From: Bacteroidetes bacterium HGW-Bacteroidetes-12
GTDB lineage: Bacteria > Bacteroidota > Bacteroidia > Flavobacteriales_E > Vicingaceae
Assembly: GCA_002841035.1 (NCBI GenBank)
Contig: PHDR01000004.1
Span: 1 to 25,035, forward strand
Reading direction: 5' to 3'
Length of the DNA: 25,035 nucleotides
Both the position numbers and the translations under genes were made by a program. Position 1 is the first letter of the stretch. Each line of letters starts with the position of its first letter. Under the pieces are notes generated by a model. It saw only the letters and a list, made by a program, of their open reading frames with translations, did no database searches and was not told the origin of the DNA. Below are positions 15,956 to 22,863 of this stretch, in pieces.

Positions 15956-16891
15956 CTAATACCCCTTCCCTCTATAACTTTCACTTTCATTGTCGTTATA
16001 CATCGACAAGTAATTTTGATATCTGAAACTAGCTATTTCGTTGTTTTCTACTGCTTTTTTTACGGCACATTTCGGCTCGTTAATATGTTGACAATTATTA
16101 AACTGACAATCGGGCAACAAATCTCTCATTTCAATAAAATAATGCGAAAGTTCAGTTTTATCAAAATCTATTAAACCAAAAGCTTTAATGCCTGGGGTAT
16201 CTACCACGAAACCGCCAAAAGAAAGTTCGTGCATTTCGGCATAAGTGGTGGTGTGTTTTCCTAACTGATGAGCATTAGAAATAATAGAAGTTTTAAGTTG
16301 CAAAGAAGGTTCTATAAGGTTGAGTAACGAAGATTTTCCCACACCCGAATGTCCAGAAACCAATGACGTTTTATTTTTTAATTTAGCAATTAGTTGGACT
16401 ATGTTTTTGTTGGTAGTTACAGAAATTGCCATACATTCGTAACCAATATTGGTATAAGTCTCCATTAAAAAATGAAGTCTTTCCATATCTTTTTCGGTAT
16501 AAATATCTGTTTTGTTAAAAACAATAGTGGTGTGAATATGGTACGCTTCGGCAGTAATTAAAAATCGATCAATAAAACCTGTAGAAGTTTCGGGTTGAAT
16601 AATGGTAGCAATTAAAATTGCTTGATCAACATTAGCAGCAATAATATGAGCTTGCTTAGAAAGGTTGACCGATTTCCTAATAATGTAATTGGTTCGGGGT
16701 TTAATTTCAGAAATAACAGGGTCTGTAGCTACATCGCTAACAATAACCTTGTCGCCAACAGCTACGGGGTTGGTAGTTTTAATGTCCATCATTCTAAAGC
16801 TGCCTTTAATTCTGGCGGTTAGTGTTTCACCATTATTCATGCGGACATGATAAACATTACCAGTGGATTTTATTACGATTCCTTCTTCCAA
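15956..16891 (-). CDS. rsgA: Ribosome small-subunit GTPase RsgA
   Basis: A circularly permuted GTPase that checks late 30S maturation. From the TTG at 16891 it is 311 residues, the usual length. The OB fold comes first (EEGIVIKSTGNVYHV), then G4 NKTD (126-129), the P-loop GHSGVGKS (180-187), DTPG (231-234) and the zinc knuckle C262-x4-C267-x-H269-x5-C275. The frame stays open upstream to an ATG at 16957, but that extra 22-residue segment is hydrophobic, foreign to the family, and contains the -7 promoter element. I therefore prefer the TTG start. The last codons (RGKGY) and the TAG lie within repeat-like CCCCTTCCC DNA, so the C-terminus may have been rebuilt by a repeat. Confidence 0.93.
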   Translation of the reverse strand: MEEGIVIKSTGNVYHVRMNNGETLTARIKGSFRMMDIKTTNPVAVGDKVIVSDVATDPVISEIKPRTNYIIRKSVNLSKQAHIIAANVDQAILIATIIQPETSTGFIDRFLITAEAYHIHTTIVFNKTDIYTEKDMERLHFLMETYTNIGYECMAISVTTNKNIVQLIAKLKNKTSLVSGHSGVGKSSLLNLIEPSLQLKTSIISNAHQLGKHTTTYAEMHELSFGGFVVDTPGIKAFGLIDFDKTELSHYFIEMRDLLPDCQFNNCQHINEPKCAVKKAVENNEIASFRYQNYLSMYNDNESESYRGKGY

Positions 16892-16916
16892 ATTTATTGA
16901 GAATGTTAAAAAAAAC

Positions 16917-16924
16917 CAAAAGTA
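16917..16924 (-). promoter_or_regulatory. Promoter -7 element of rsgA that decides its start
   Basis: TACTTTTG on the minus strand, a perfect TAnnTTTG, with its downstream edge 25 nt before the TTG at 16891. It lies inside the longer reading frame that begins at 16957, so a transcript from here could not encode that N-terminus. Confidence 0.7.
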
Positions 16925-17010
16925 ATCAAATCGTAAATGTTCTAAACCAAAATTCATTACTTTCGTACTTTAAATGCCGTAAAAACAAGAATTTTTAATT
17001 CTTTACTTTT

Positions 17011-17061
17011 ACGAGCATCCTCGAAAAATTAGTTTTTCACAGAAAAACATTTTTCGGGACT
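17011..17061 (-). repeat. Dispersed hairpin repeat, short copy C
   Basis: Read on the minus strand, AGTCCCGAAAAA ... TTTTTCGAGGATGCTCGT matches the hairpin module of copies A and B (AGTCCCGAAAG ... CTTTCGAGGATTCTCGT). The TCCGCCTGAGGCGGA palindrome is missing. It lies between the divergent genes rsgA and gldA. Confidence 0.7.
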
Positions 17062-17091
17062 TATAAACTCATAACCTTTTAAACTTATAAA
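17060..17091 (+). repeat. Degenerate 8-bp tandem run before gldA
   Basis: Four abutting octamers: CTTATAAA, CTCATAAC, CTTTTAAA, CTTATAAA, ending six bases before the gldA start codon. No TAnnTTTG promoter is visible for gldA, so this stretch may replace or hide it. Confidence 0.55.
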
Positions 17092-17096
17092 CTAGC

Positions 17097-18008
17097 ATGT
17101 CAATTATAGTTAATAACGTAACCAAAATTTATGGACAACAAAAAGCATTAGATGATGTTTCTTTTAGTGTGGAACCAGGTCACATTGTTGGCTTTTTAGG
17201 TCCTAATGGAGCCGGAAAATCAACCATGATGAAAATCATTACTTGTTTTATTCCTCAAACCTCTGGAAATGTTTCTGTTTGTGGGTATGATGTGATTGAA
17301 AATCCATTAGAAGTAAAAAAACAAGTCGGTTATTTGCCAGAGCATAATCCTTTGTATGTAGATATGTATGTAAAAGAATATTTACAGTTTGTGGGAGGAA
17401 TTTATCATGTGAAAAACATTAAAGAAAGAGTGAAGGAAATGATAGATATGGTAGGTTTGGGAATAGAACAAAATAAAAAAATAGGAGCATTATCAAAAGG
17501 TTACAGACAACGAGTAGGATTGGCACAAGCCATTATTCACGACCCAAAGGTGTTGATTTTAGACGAACCCACAACAGGATTAGACCCCAATCAATTAGAG
17601 GAAATAAGAGGCTTAATAAAAACTATTGGGAAAGAAAAAACCATTATGCTTTCTACGCACATTATGCAGGAAGTGGAAGCCATTTGTGATAAAACCATTA
17701 TTATTAATCATGGCAAGATAGTTGCAAACCAAACCACATCATCACTAAAAGATAATAGTTCTGAAAATATTGTGCTAACAGTAGAATTTGATAAAGAATT
17801 GAATGGTAATGCGTTAACCAAAATTGAAGGAGTGTTGCAAGCGAAGAAAAAACCGAATGAGGAAATTTGGTTGATAGAAATACAACAAGATAGCGTTAGA
17901 AACAATATTTTTCAATTTGCTATCCAAAATAAAATGGTTGTATTAAGTATAAATAAAGAAAAAGAAAGTTTAGAAAACATCTTTAAAAAACTAACAAAAA
18001 ATCTATAA
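17097..18008 (+). CDS. gldA: GldA-type ABC transporter ATP-binding protein
   Basis: A 303-residue ATPase. It has Walker A GPNGAGKST (35-43), the signature LSKGYRQRVGLAQA (132-145), Walker B VLILDEP (152-158) and the H-loop histidine 188. The segment GYLPEHNPLYVDMYVKEYL (79-97) is characteristic of GldA, the ATPase of the gliding-motility ABC transporter GldAFG in Flavobacterium and relatives. The membrane partners GldF and GldG are not in the window, so they must lie elsewhere if the complex is complete. Many non-gliding Bacteroidota keep gldA, so it is not proof of gliding. The C-terminal 90 residues form the usual accessory domain. Confidence 0.85.
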   Translation: MSIIVNNVTKIYGQQKALDDVSFSVEPGHIVGFLGPNGAGKSTMMKIITCFIPQTSGNVSVCGYDVIENPLEVKKQVGYLPEHNPLYVDMYVKEYLQFVGGIYHVKNIKERVKEMIDMVGLGIEQNKKIGALSKGYRQRVGLAQAIIHDPKVLILDEPTTGLDPNQLEEIRGLIKTIGKEKTIMLSTHIMQEVEAICDKTIIINHGKIVANQTTSSLKDNSSENIVLTVEFDKELNGNALTKIEGVLQAKKKPNEEIWLIEIQQDSVRNNIFQFAIQNKMVVLSINKEKESLENIFKKLTKNL

Positions 18009-18015
18009 ATATTAA

Positions 18016-18037
18016 TTATGTCGGAGTTTTGACATAA
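18016..18037. promoter_or_regulatory. Candidate operator palindrome upstream of the cytochrome pair
   Basis: A 7-bp inverted repeat, TTATGTC-N8-GACATAA, ending 19 bp before the TATTTTTG -7 element, so it overlaps the expected -33 region. A dimeric regulator bound here could control the cytochrome genes. No regulator gene is nearby. Confidence 0.4.
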
Positions 18038-18056
18038 ATACAATAAATAAATAAAC

Positions 18057-18064
18057 TATTTTTG
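18057..18064 (+). promoter_or_regulatory. Promoter -7 element of the cytochrome operon
   Basis: TATTTTTG, a perfect TAnnTTTG, 19 nt before the start codon at 18084. Confidence 0.65.
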
Positions 18065-18083
18065 AACCATTAAATTTAAAGTT

Positions 18084-18491
18084 ATGAAAAAGATTTTATT
18101 AGTATTACCTCTAACAGCAATTATTTTTGCCTTTACGGTAACAGAAACACAAACAGAAAAATGGGTAGCTCCCGCAGAAGCTAAAAAAATTACTAACCCT
18201 GTGGCAGAAGCAAAAAGAGCAGCGTCTGCTAAAAGCGGAAGTAAAATTTTTAAAATTCGTTGTGTAGTTTGTCATGGCGATTTAGGAAAAGGAGATGGAC
18301 CTGGTGGAAAAGCATTAAATCCAAAGCCAGCAAATTTAACAAGTGCAGTTGTTCAAAACCAAACAGATGGTGAAATTTTTTGGAAAATAAGCAACGGAAA
18401 AGGAGCTATGGTAAAATGGGATGGAATTTTAAAAGAAAATGAAAGGTGGGATATGGTAAATTACATCAGATCAATAAAAGCTAAAAAATAA
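18084..18491 (+). CDS. Mono-heme c-type cytochrome
   Basis: A 135-residue exported electron carrier. Residues 1-18 are a signal segment. Heme c attaches at CVVCH (60-64), and Met109 in GKGAMVKW is the likely distal ligand. The pattern GDLGKGDGPGGKALNPKPANLTS and the ending RWDMVNYIRSIK are typical of class I cytochromes. It should pass electrons in the periplasm, plausibly to or from the cytochrome P460 encoded 45 bp downstream in the same operon. Its own promoter and a palindromic candidate operator lie just upstream. The family call is firm; the redox partner is inferred from position. Confidence 0.92.
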   Translation: MKKILLVLPLTAIIFAFTVTETQTEKWVAPAEAKKITNPVAEAKRAASAKSGSKIFKIRCVVCHGDLGKGDGPGGKALNPKPANLTSAVVQNQTDGEIFWKISNGKGAMVKWDGILKENERWDMVNYIRSIKAKK

Positions 18492-18536
18492 CAAAAATTA
18501 AAGCAAGTATAAATCAATCTAAACAAAAAATAAATT

Positions 18537-19085
18537 ATGAAAAAAACAATTTTATCATTAACATTAGTAGCCGTTGCAGGTTTCTTATTTAATTCGTTTA
18601 CATCTTCAGAAAAAGTAACTTATACAACTTATGAATACGCAGGAGAATTAAACCCACTATGGAAAGATTACAAATCTTGGTTCAGAGTAACACATGAAGC
18701 ACCAAACACAGGCGATCCAACAGGTTTTTTAGATGGAAAACATAGCGGAACAAAAGCATTCAGAGAAATTTACATCAATAAAAAAGGAGAGGCTACTCAA
18801 AAAATGGCGGGCAATAATAAATATCCTGCGGGAACTGTTGTTGTAAAAGAAGCCTACAAAAGCAAAGCAGCTTGGGAAGCAAAAAAGAGTCCAGTTTTAA
18901 CTGTCATGGTTAAACTAGAAAATGGAAAAGCTCCAGATACTAGCGATTGGGAATACTATATGGGATCAGCTAAAAAGAATTTATTTATGAACTTTCAAAA
19001 ATTTTGCTCAGGATGCCATGTGTACGCTCAAACTAAAGATTTTGTATTTATGAATGCAGATCAATTAAAACTAGAGAGTAAATAA
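18537..19085 (+). CDS. Cytochrome P460 family protein
   Basis: A 182-residue exported heme protein with an N-terminal signal (1-21). YPAGTVVVKEAY (96-107), DWEYYMG (137-143) and a heme c site CSGCH (157-161) near the C-terminus are the layout of cytochrome P460. In studied members a lysine also cross-links to the heme and the enzyme oxidises hydroxylamine or NO species; a lysine within the conserved VVVKE block (K104) is a candidate, but which one cross-links cannot be decided from sequence. It shares an operon with the preceding cytochrome c, its likely electron acceptor, and the unit is closed by the hairpin at 19109-19138. Function in nitrogen-oxide detoxification is inference; many Bacteroidota P460 homologues are uncharacterised. 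Confidence 0.85.
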   Translation: MKKTILSLTLVAVAGFLFNSFTSSEKVTYTTYEYAGELNPLWKDYKSWFRVTHEAPNTGDPTGFLDGKHSGTKAFREIYINKKGEATQKMAGNNKYPAGTVVVKEAYKSKAAWEAKKSPVLTVMVKLENGKAPDTSDWEYYMGSAKKNLFMNFQKFCSGCHVYAQTKDFVFMNADQLKLESK

Positions 19086-19108
19086 TTTTTTAATTAATAT
19101 TAAATCTA

Positions 19109-19138
19109 AAAAAGCGTTAGAATATTCTAACGCTTTTT
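19109..19138. terminator. Perfect palindromic terminator whose T-run leads into the next promoter
   Basis: A 15+15-bp perfect palindrome (AAAAAGCGTTAGAAT and its complement) with flanking A and T runs, working in both directions. It ends the cytochrome operon. Only one base separates it from the TATTTTTG element at 19140-19147. Confidence 0.9.
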
Positions 19139-19139
19139 C

Positions 19140-19147
19140 TATTTTTG
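19140..19147 (+). promoter_or_regulatory. Promoter -7 element of the ankyrin gene
   Basis: TATTTTTG, a perfect TAnnTTTG, 21 nt before the ATG at 19169. It overlaps a TTG at 19145 that would be an alternative start in the same frame, which rules that start out for this promoter. Confidence 0.65.
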
Positions 19148-19168
19148 AGCTTTATTAAAGTTATTCTT

Positions 19169-20041
19169 ATGAAAACACAAATTATTTTAGTAAGCCTAGT
19201 TTTGTTTGCCTTTCTTGTGAGTTGTACTAACAATCAAGAAAAAAAAATAAATAGAAAAGAAATCATTCAATTTATCAAAACTAATAAAATTGCAAAATTA
19301 AAAGCAGCACTTCAATCTATAGAAAACAAACCGGCTTTTTTAAACACCCAAGACAGCATCGGGAATACTTGGCTACATTATGCTGTTGGGTATAATAATA
19401 ATGAAGTTACGGCAATTTTTCTAGTAAACGGAGCTGATCCTAACATAATAAACAACGAAGGGTTAACACCTTTAGATGTTGCACGAAAAAATAATTATAA
19501 TGAAACCCTATTAAAAATTCATGAATTTCAATTTCAAGATTGGAAACAGCAAGAAGAAAAATTTAGTGAAGAGAAGTTAGAATATGCAGTAATAAATGAT
19601 AACACACTAATTTTAAGTGAATTTATCGCTAACAACATTCAAATTGATTCGATGCTACTTAGTAATGAGTTTTCACCACTAGTAACTGCTTTGTTTGCAA
19701 ACAGCACAAATGCAGCATTACTTTTAATTGAAAACGGAGCAGACCAAAACAATCAGTTTGATACTCGTTCTGTTTTAACTATGGCAGTTATGTTTAACCA
19801 ACCAAAAGTAGTTAAACTCCTATTAGAAAAAGGGGCGGATGTAAATGCAACAGACGGGACACTCGCCACGCCAATAATGTTTGCAGCCCAAGAAGGTTTT
19901 TTAGAAATAGTAGAATTATTATTACAATATAACGCAGATATAACTAAAAAAGATAAAACAGGAGAAACCGCTTACGACAAGGCAATTAAAAACAATCATA
20001 AAGCATTAGCAGAAAAATTTATTTTAGCAGAAAAAAAATAA
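19169..20041 (+). CDS. Ankyrin-repeat lipoprotein
   Basis: A 290-residue envelope lipoprotein when started at the ATG at 19169, which gives a normal signal (MKTQIILVSLVLFAFLVSC) with lipobox LVSC. The frame is open to a TTG at 19145, but that codon lies in the promoter. Ankyrin repeats are clear in two blocks. The first runs IGNTWLHYAVGYNNNEVTAI..NGADPN then NEGLTPLDVARKNNY. The second runs FSPLVTALFA, then SVLTMAVMFNQPKVVKLLLE, GADVNATD, TPIMFAAQEGFLEIVELLLQ and ADITKKDKTGETAYDKAI. A middle stretch without clear repeats (about 113-165) separates them. Such proteins bind other proteins in the periplasm or at the membrane; the partner is unknown. Single-gene unit. Confidence 0.88.
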   Translation: MKTQIILVSLVLFAFLVSCTNNQEKKINRKEIIQFIKTNKIAKLKAALQSIENKPAFLNTQDSIGNTWLHYAVGYNNNEVTAIFLVNGADPNIINNEGLTPLDVARKNNYNETLLKIHEFQFQDWKQQEEKFSEEKLEYAVINDNTLILSEFIANNIQIDSMLLSNEFSPLVTALFANSTNAALLLIENGADQNNQFDTRSVLTMAVMFNQPKVVKLLLEKGADVNATDGTLATPIMFAAQEGFLEIVELLLQYNADITKKDKTGETAYDKAIKNNHKALAEKFILAEKK

Positions 20042-20073
20042 ATACTTAAATTCTATACGTTATAAAAAAAAAG

Positions 20074-20081
20074 TACTTTTG
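20074..20081 (+). promoter_or_regulatory. Promoter -7 element of metK
   Basis: TACTTTTG, a perfect TAnnTTTG. Transcription would begin near 20087, immediately before the riboswitch stem. Confidence 0.7.
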
Positions 20082-20088
20082 GACACCA

Positions 20089-20166
20089 ATTGTGGAATGA
20101 TTTGGCTGCTTGCAACCACACGAAAAAATGCTAAAAATAGATACTTTTCAACTTGCGTTCAGCCCT
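20089..20166 (+). promoter_or_regulatory. SAM-II-type riboswitch (long-loop form) controlling metK
   Basis: The leader shows the SAM-II H-type pseudoknot. P1 is TGTGG (20091-20095) with CCACA (20116-20120). The P1 loop has the conserved GATTT (20099-20103), the P2 5' strand GGCTG (20104-20108) and TTGCAA (20110-20115). Then come A-rich sequence and the hallmark GCTAAAAA (20130-20137), and finally the P2 3' strand CAGCC (20160-20164). The stretch between GCTAAAAA and the P2 3' strand is longer than in classic SAM-II, as in the long-loop variant described from Bacteroidota. Position before the SAM synthetase gene fits feedback control by SAM. The fold was assigned by eye. Confidence 0.82.
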
Positions 20167-20201
20167 ATTTTCTTTATTAATAACTTTAAAATAAAAATTA
20201 A

Positions 20202-21455
20202 ATGTCTTATTTATTTACATCTGAATCTGTATCTGAAGGTCATCCAGACAAAGTTGCTGACCAAGTTTCTGACGCATTAGTTGATCATTTTTTAGCTTTT
20301 GATCCCACATCAAAAGTTGCTTGTGAAACTTTAGTAACCACAGGGCAAGTGGTATTAGCTGGAGAAGTAAAATCCAACACCTACCTTGATGTTCAAAAAA
20401 TTGCTCGTGATACTATTAATAAAATTGGATACACTAAAAGTGAGTATATGTTTGATGGAAATTCTTGTGGCGTGTTTTCATCTATTCATGAACAATCACC
20501 AGACATTAACCAAGGAGTTGAACGTAAGAAAAAAGAAGATCAAGGAGCAGGAGATCAAGGAATGATGTTTGGCTACGCAACAAAAGAAACAGATAACTAT
20601 ATGCCGTTGGCGTTAGAAATCTCTCATTTGTTGTTAAAAGAATTAGCTACTATCAGAAGAGAAGGCAAAAAAATGAAATACCTTCGTCCCGATTCGAAAT
20701 CGCAAGTAACCATTGAGTACGATGATAATAATAAACCTATCAGAATTGACGCAATAGTTGTTTCTACTCAGCATGATGATTTTGATACGGAAGCTAAAAT
20801 GTTGAAGCAAATTAAAGAAGATGTAATTAACATATTAATTCCAAGAGTAAAAAAATTACTTCCAAAACACATTCAAGGATTATTTAATGACAAAATTATT
20901 TACCATGTAAACCCAACAGGTATTTTTGTAATTGGAGGGCCACATGGAGATACTGGTTTAACAGGAAGAAAAATTATTGTTGATACTTATGGAGGAAAAG
21001 GGGCTCACGGAGGTGGTGCTTTTTCAGGAAAAGACCCAAGTAAGGTTGATCGTTCTGCAGCCTATGCAACCCGACATATTGCAAAGAACATGGTAGCTTC
21101 AGGCTTATGTAATGAAGCATTGGTGCAAGTTGCTTACGCTATTGGTGTTGCTAAACCTGTGGGTGTTTTTGTAAATACCTATAGAACTGCTAATGTAAAA
21201 TTGAATGATGGTGAAATAGCTAAGAAAATTGAAAAATTATTTGACCTTCGTCCTTATGCTATTGAAACAAGATTTAGTTTACGAACACCAATTTATTCCG
21301 AAACAGCAGCTTATGGGCACATGGGAAGAAAAACAGAAATCGTAACTAAAGAATTTACGAATGGCTCTGGTGAAAAGAAAAAAATTAAGGTAAAGCTTTT
21401 TCCATGGGAAGAACTAGATTTTGTAGAAAAAATAAAAAAGGAATTTAAACTATAA
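20202..21455 (+). CDS. metK: S-adenosylmethionine synthetase
   Basis: A 417-residue cytoplasmic enzyme that makes S-adenosylmethionine from methionine and ATP. The start FTSESVSEGHPDKVADQVSDA holds the methionine/ATP-binding His. EDQGAGDQGMMFGYA is present, and GGAFSGKDPSKVDRSAAYATR near residue 270 is the phosphate-binding loop. The C-terminus, with its basic KKKIKVKLFPWEELDFVEKIKKEFKL, is typical of Bacteroidota MetK, which is slightly longer than the E. coli enzyme. The ATG at 20202 follows a riboswitch-bearing leader of about 115 nt; no strong Shine-Dalgarno is present, normal for the phylum. Single-gene unit. Confidence 0.97.
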   Translation: MSYLFTSESVSEGHPDKVADQVSDALVDHFLAFDPTSKVACETLVTTGQVVLAGEVKSNTYLDVQKIARDTINKIGYTKSEYMFDGNSCGVFSSIHEQSPDINQGVERKKKEDQGAGDQGMMFGYATKETDNYMPLALEISHLLLKELATIRREGKKMKYLRPDSKSQVTIEYDDNNKPIRIDAIVVSTQHDDFDTEAKMLKQIKEDVINILIPRVKKLLPKHIQGLFNDKIIYHVNPTGIFVIGGPHGDTGLTGRKIIVDTYGGKGAHGGGAFSGKDPSKVDRSAAYATRHIAKNMVASGLCNEALVQVAYAIGVAKPVGVFVNTYRTANVKLNDGEIAKKIEKLFDLRPYAIETRFSLRTPIYSETAAYGHMGRKTEIVTKEFTNGSGEKKKIKVKLFPWEELDFVEKIKKEFKL

Positions 21456-21501
21456 ATTCATTAGCCAATAAAAATTAAAAATAAACTAACACAATAATTT
21501 T

Positions 21502-21509
21502 TATGTTTG
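21502..21509 (+). promoter_or_regulatory. Candidate -7 element of the exbB operon
   Basis: TATGTTTG matches TAnnTTTG, giving a leader of about 75-80 nt. TAATTTG at 21533-21539, one base short of consensus, is an alternative. Confidence 0.45.
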
Positions 21510-21592
21510 AATGTTTTTTTTGTAATTTGGCGGCTGAATTATAAAATTGAAATAATTAATTTAAAAAGTAAGCAATAAACTAATCTAAAATT

Positions 21593-22447
21593 ATGAAACA
21601 ATTATTTGCACTCTTAACATTAACAGCAGTATTAAATTTTGGTACCATTAATGTAACTTACGCTCAAGATGCTAATGCAACGGAGCAAACAGCTGAAGAT
21701 TCAATAGCTCAAGCAAAAGCAGCTGAAGAAAAAATTAAAGCAGAGGCTGAAGCAAAAGCAAAAGCTGATGCAGCAAAAACAGAAGAAGAAGCTACTCCAG
21801 AAGTAGAATTAACTTTCCAACAAGTAATTAAACAAAAATTTATTGAAGGTGGCCCTGGTTTTATGGGCATCGTATTAGTATGTCTTATTTTAGGTTTGGC
21901 AATAGTTATTGAAAGAATTGTTTATTTAAATATGGCAACTACAAACAGTAATAAGTTATTAAAAAATATCGAAGATTCATTAAGTGCAGGAGGAGTTGAA
22001 GCAGCTAAAGAAGTTTGTAGAAACACAAAAGGACCTGTTGCTAGTATTTTTTATCAAGGATTAGACAGAAGTCATGAAGGAATTGAAATGGTTGAAAAAT
22101 CAGTGGTTTCTTATGGTGGTGTTCAAATGGGCTTATTAGAAAAAGGAATTTCTTGGATATCATTATTTATTGCACTTGCTCCGATGCTTGGTTTCATGGG
22201 AACAGTAATTGGTATGATTGGAGCATTTGATGCAATTGCCGCTGCAGGTGATATTTCTCCTGCTGTTGTTGCTGATGGTATTAAAGTAGCCCTTTTAACA
22301 ACTGTATTCGGTTTGATAGTGGCAATTATACTACAAATTTTCTATAATTATATCGTAGCTAAAGTTGATAGTATTGTTAATGACATGGAAAATGCTTCTA
22401 TTTCGTTAATTGATATTTTAGTAAAACATGATTTATCTAAAAAATAA
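21593..22447 (+). CDS. exbB: ExbB/TolQ/MotA-family proton channel
   Basis: A 284-residue inner-membrane subunit of the motor that uses the proton gradient to drive TonB. After a signal-like segment (1-24, ending VTYAQ) comes an Ala/Glu/Lys-rich stretch (about 30-70), probably a periplasmic coiled coil. Three membrane spans follow: about 90-112 (FMGIVLVCLILGLAIVIERI), about 186-215 (ISLFIALAPMLGFMGTVIGM, the conserved channel helix) and about 230-257. It is the first gene of an operon with an unknown membrane protein and two exbD genes. The cleavable-looking N-terminus and long coiled coil are the form usual in Bacteroidota. It could power the receptor at 872-3406 along with others in the genome. 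The call of ExbB over TolQ rests on the ExbD partners. Confidence 0.9.
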   Translation: MKQLFALLTLTAVLNFGTINVTYAQDANATEQTAEDSIAQAKAAEEKIKAEAEAKAKADAAKTEEEATPEVELTFQQVIKQKFIEGGPGFMGIVLVCLILGLAIVIERIVYLNMATTNSNKLLKNIEDSLSAGGVEAAKEVCRNTKGPVASIFYQGLDRSHEGIEMVEKSVVSYGGVQMGLLEKGISWISLFIALAPMLGFMGTVIGMIGAFDAIAAAGDISPAVVADGIKVALLTTVFGLIVAIILQIFYNYIVAKVDSIVNDMENASISLIDILVKHDLSKK

Positions 22448-22453
22448 AAAATT

Positions 22454-22861
22454 ATGAATAACAAATTATTCAGTATTATATTATATGTTCTTCTTGGAAT
22501 TTCTACTTTATTAAGTATTTTATTCTACGTAGATGTTGTTTCAGAAGGGATACTCATTAATTGGTGCTATATATTATTAGGAATAGCTACACTTACACCA
22601 ATAATTTTCCCAATAATTACTATGGCACAAAGCCCTAAAAATGCAAAAAATGCCTTAATAGGTATTGTTGGTTTAGCAATTGTTTTTGCAATAGGCTATG
22701 CAATGGCAGGTAATGAAGAGGTTTTTGATGCAGGAGCAAAACTTTTAGCAGATAGTTCTACTTCACAATTATCAGAAGCAGGATTAAATGCCTTTTACAT
22801 TTTAGGATTAGGAGCAATTGGAGTAATCATCTTTTCAGAAGTATCAAAAATATTCAAATAA
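22454..22861 (+). CDS. Unknown four-span membrane protein inside the exb operon
   Basis: A 135-residue inner-membrane protein with four predicted spans: about 6-27, 36-58, 66-85 and 113-131. A short loop between spans 3 and 4 (AGNEEVFDAGAKLLADSSTS) holds the only clearly soluble segment. I recognise no domain. It starts 6 nt after exbB ends, and exbD starts 2 nt after it ends, so the three are tightly co-expressed and probably co-translated. Genes of this kind sit in the same place in other Bacteroidota, from my general knowledge, which suggests an accessory part of the ExbB-ExbD motor. Function unproven. Confidence 0.8.
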   Translation: MNNKLFSIILYVLLGISTLLSILFYVDVVSEGILINWCYILLGIATLTPIIFPIITMAQSPKNAKNALIGIVGLAIVFAIGYAMAGNEEVFDAGAKLLADSSTSQLSEAGLNAFYILGLGAIGVIIFSEVSKIFK

Positions 22862-22863
22862 CA

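Noticed and set aside
15899..16174. A 91-codon rightward reading frame across the repeat and the end of rsgA
   Set aside because: It starts in hairpin repeat DNA and runs antisense through the zinc-binding end of RsgA; no recognisable protein features.
19145..19168. TTG start extending the ankyrin lipoprotein by eight residues
   Set aside because: The TTG is part of the promoter's TATTTTTG, and the ATG at 19169 gives a normal lipoprotein signal peptide.
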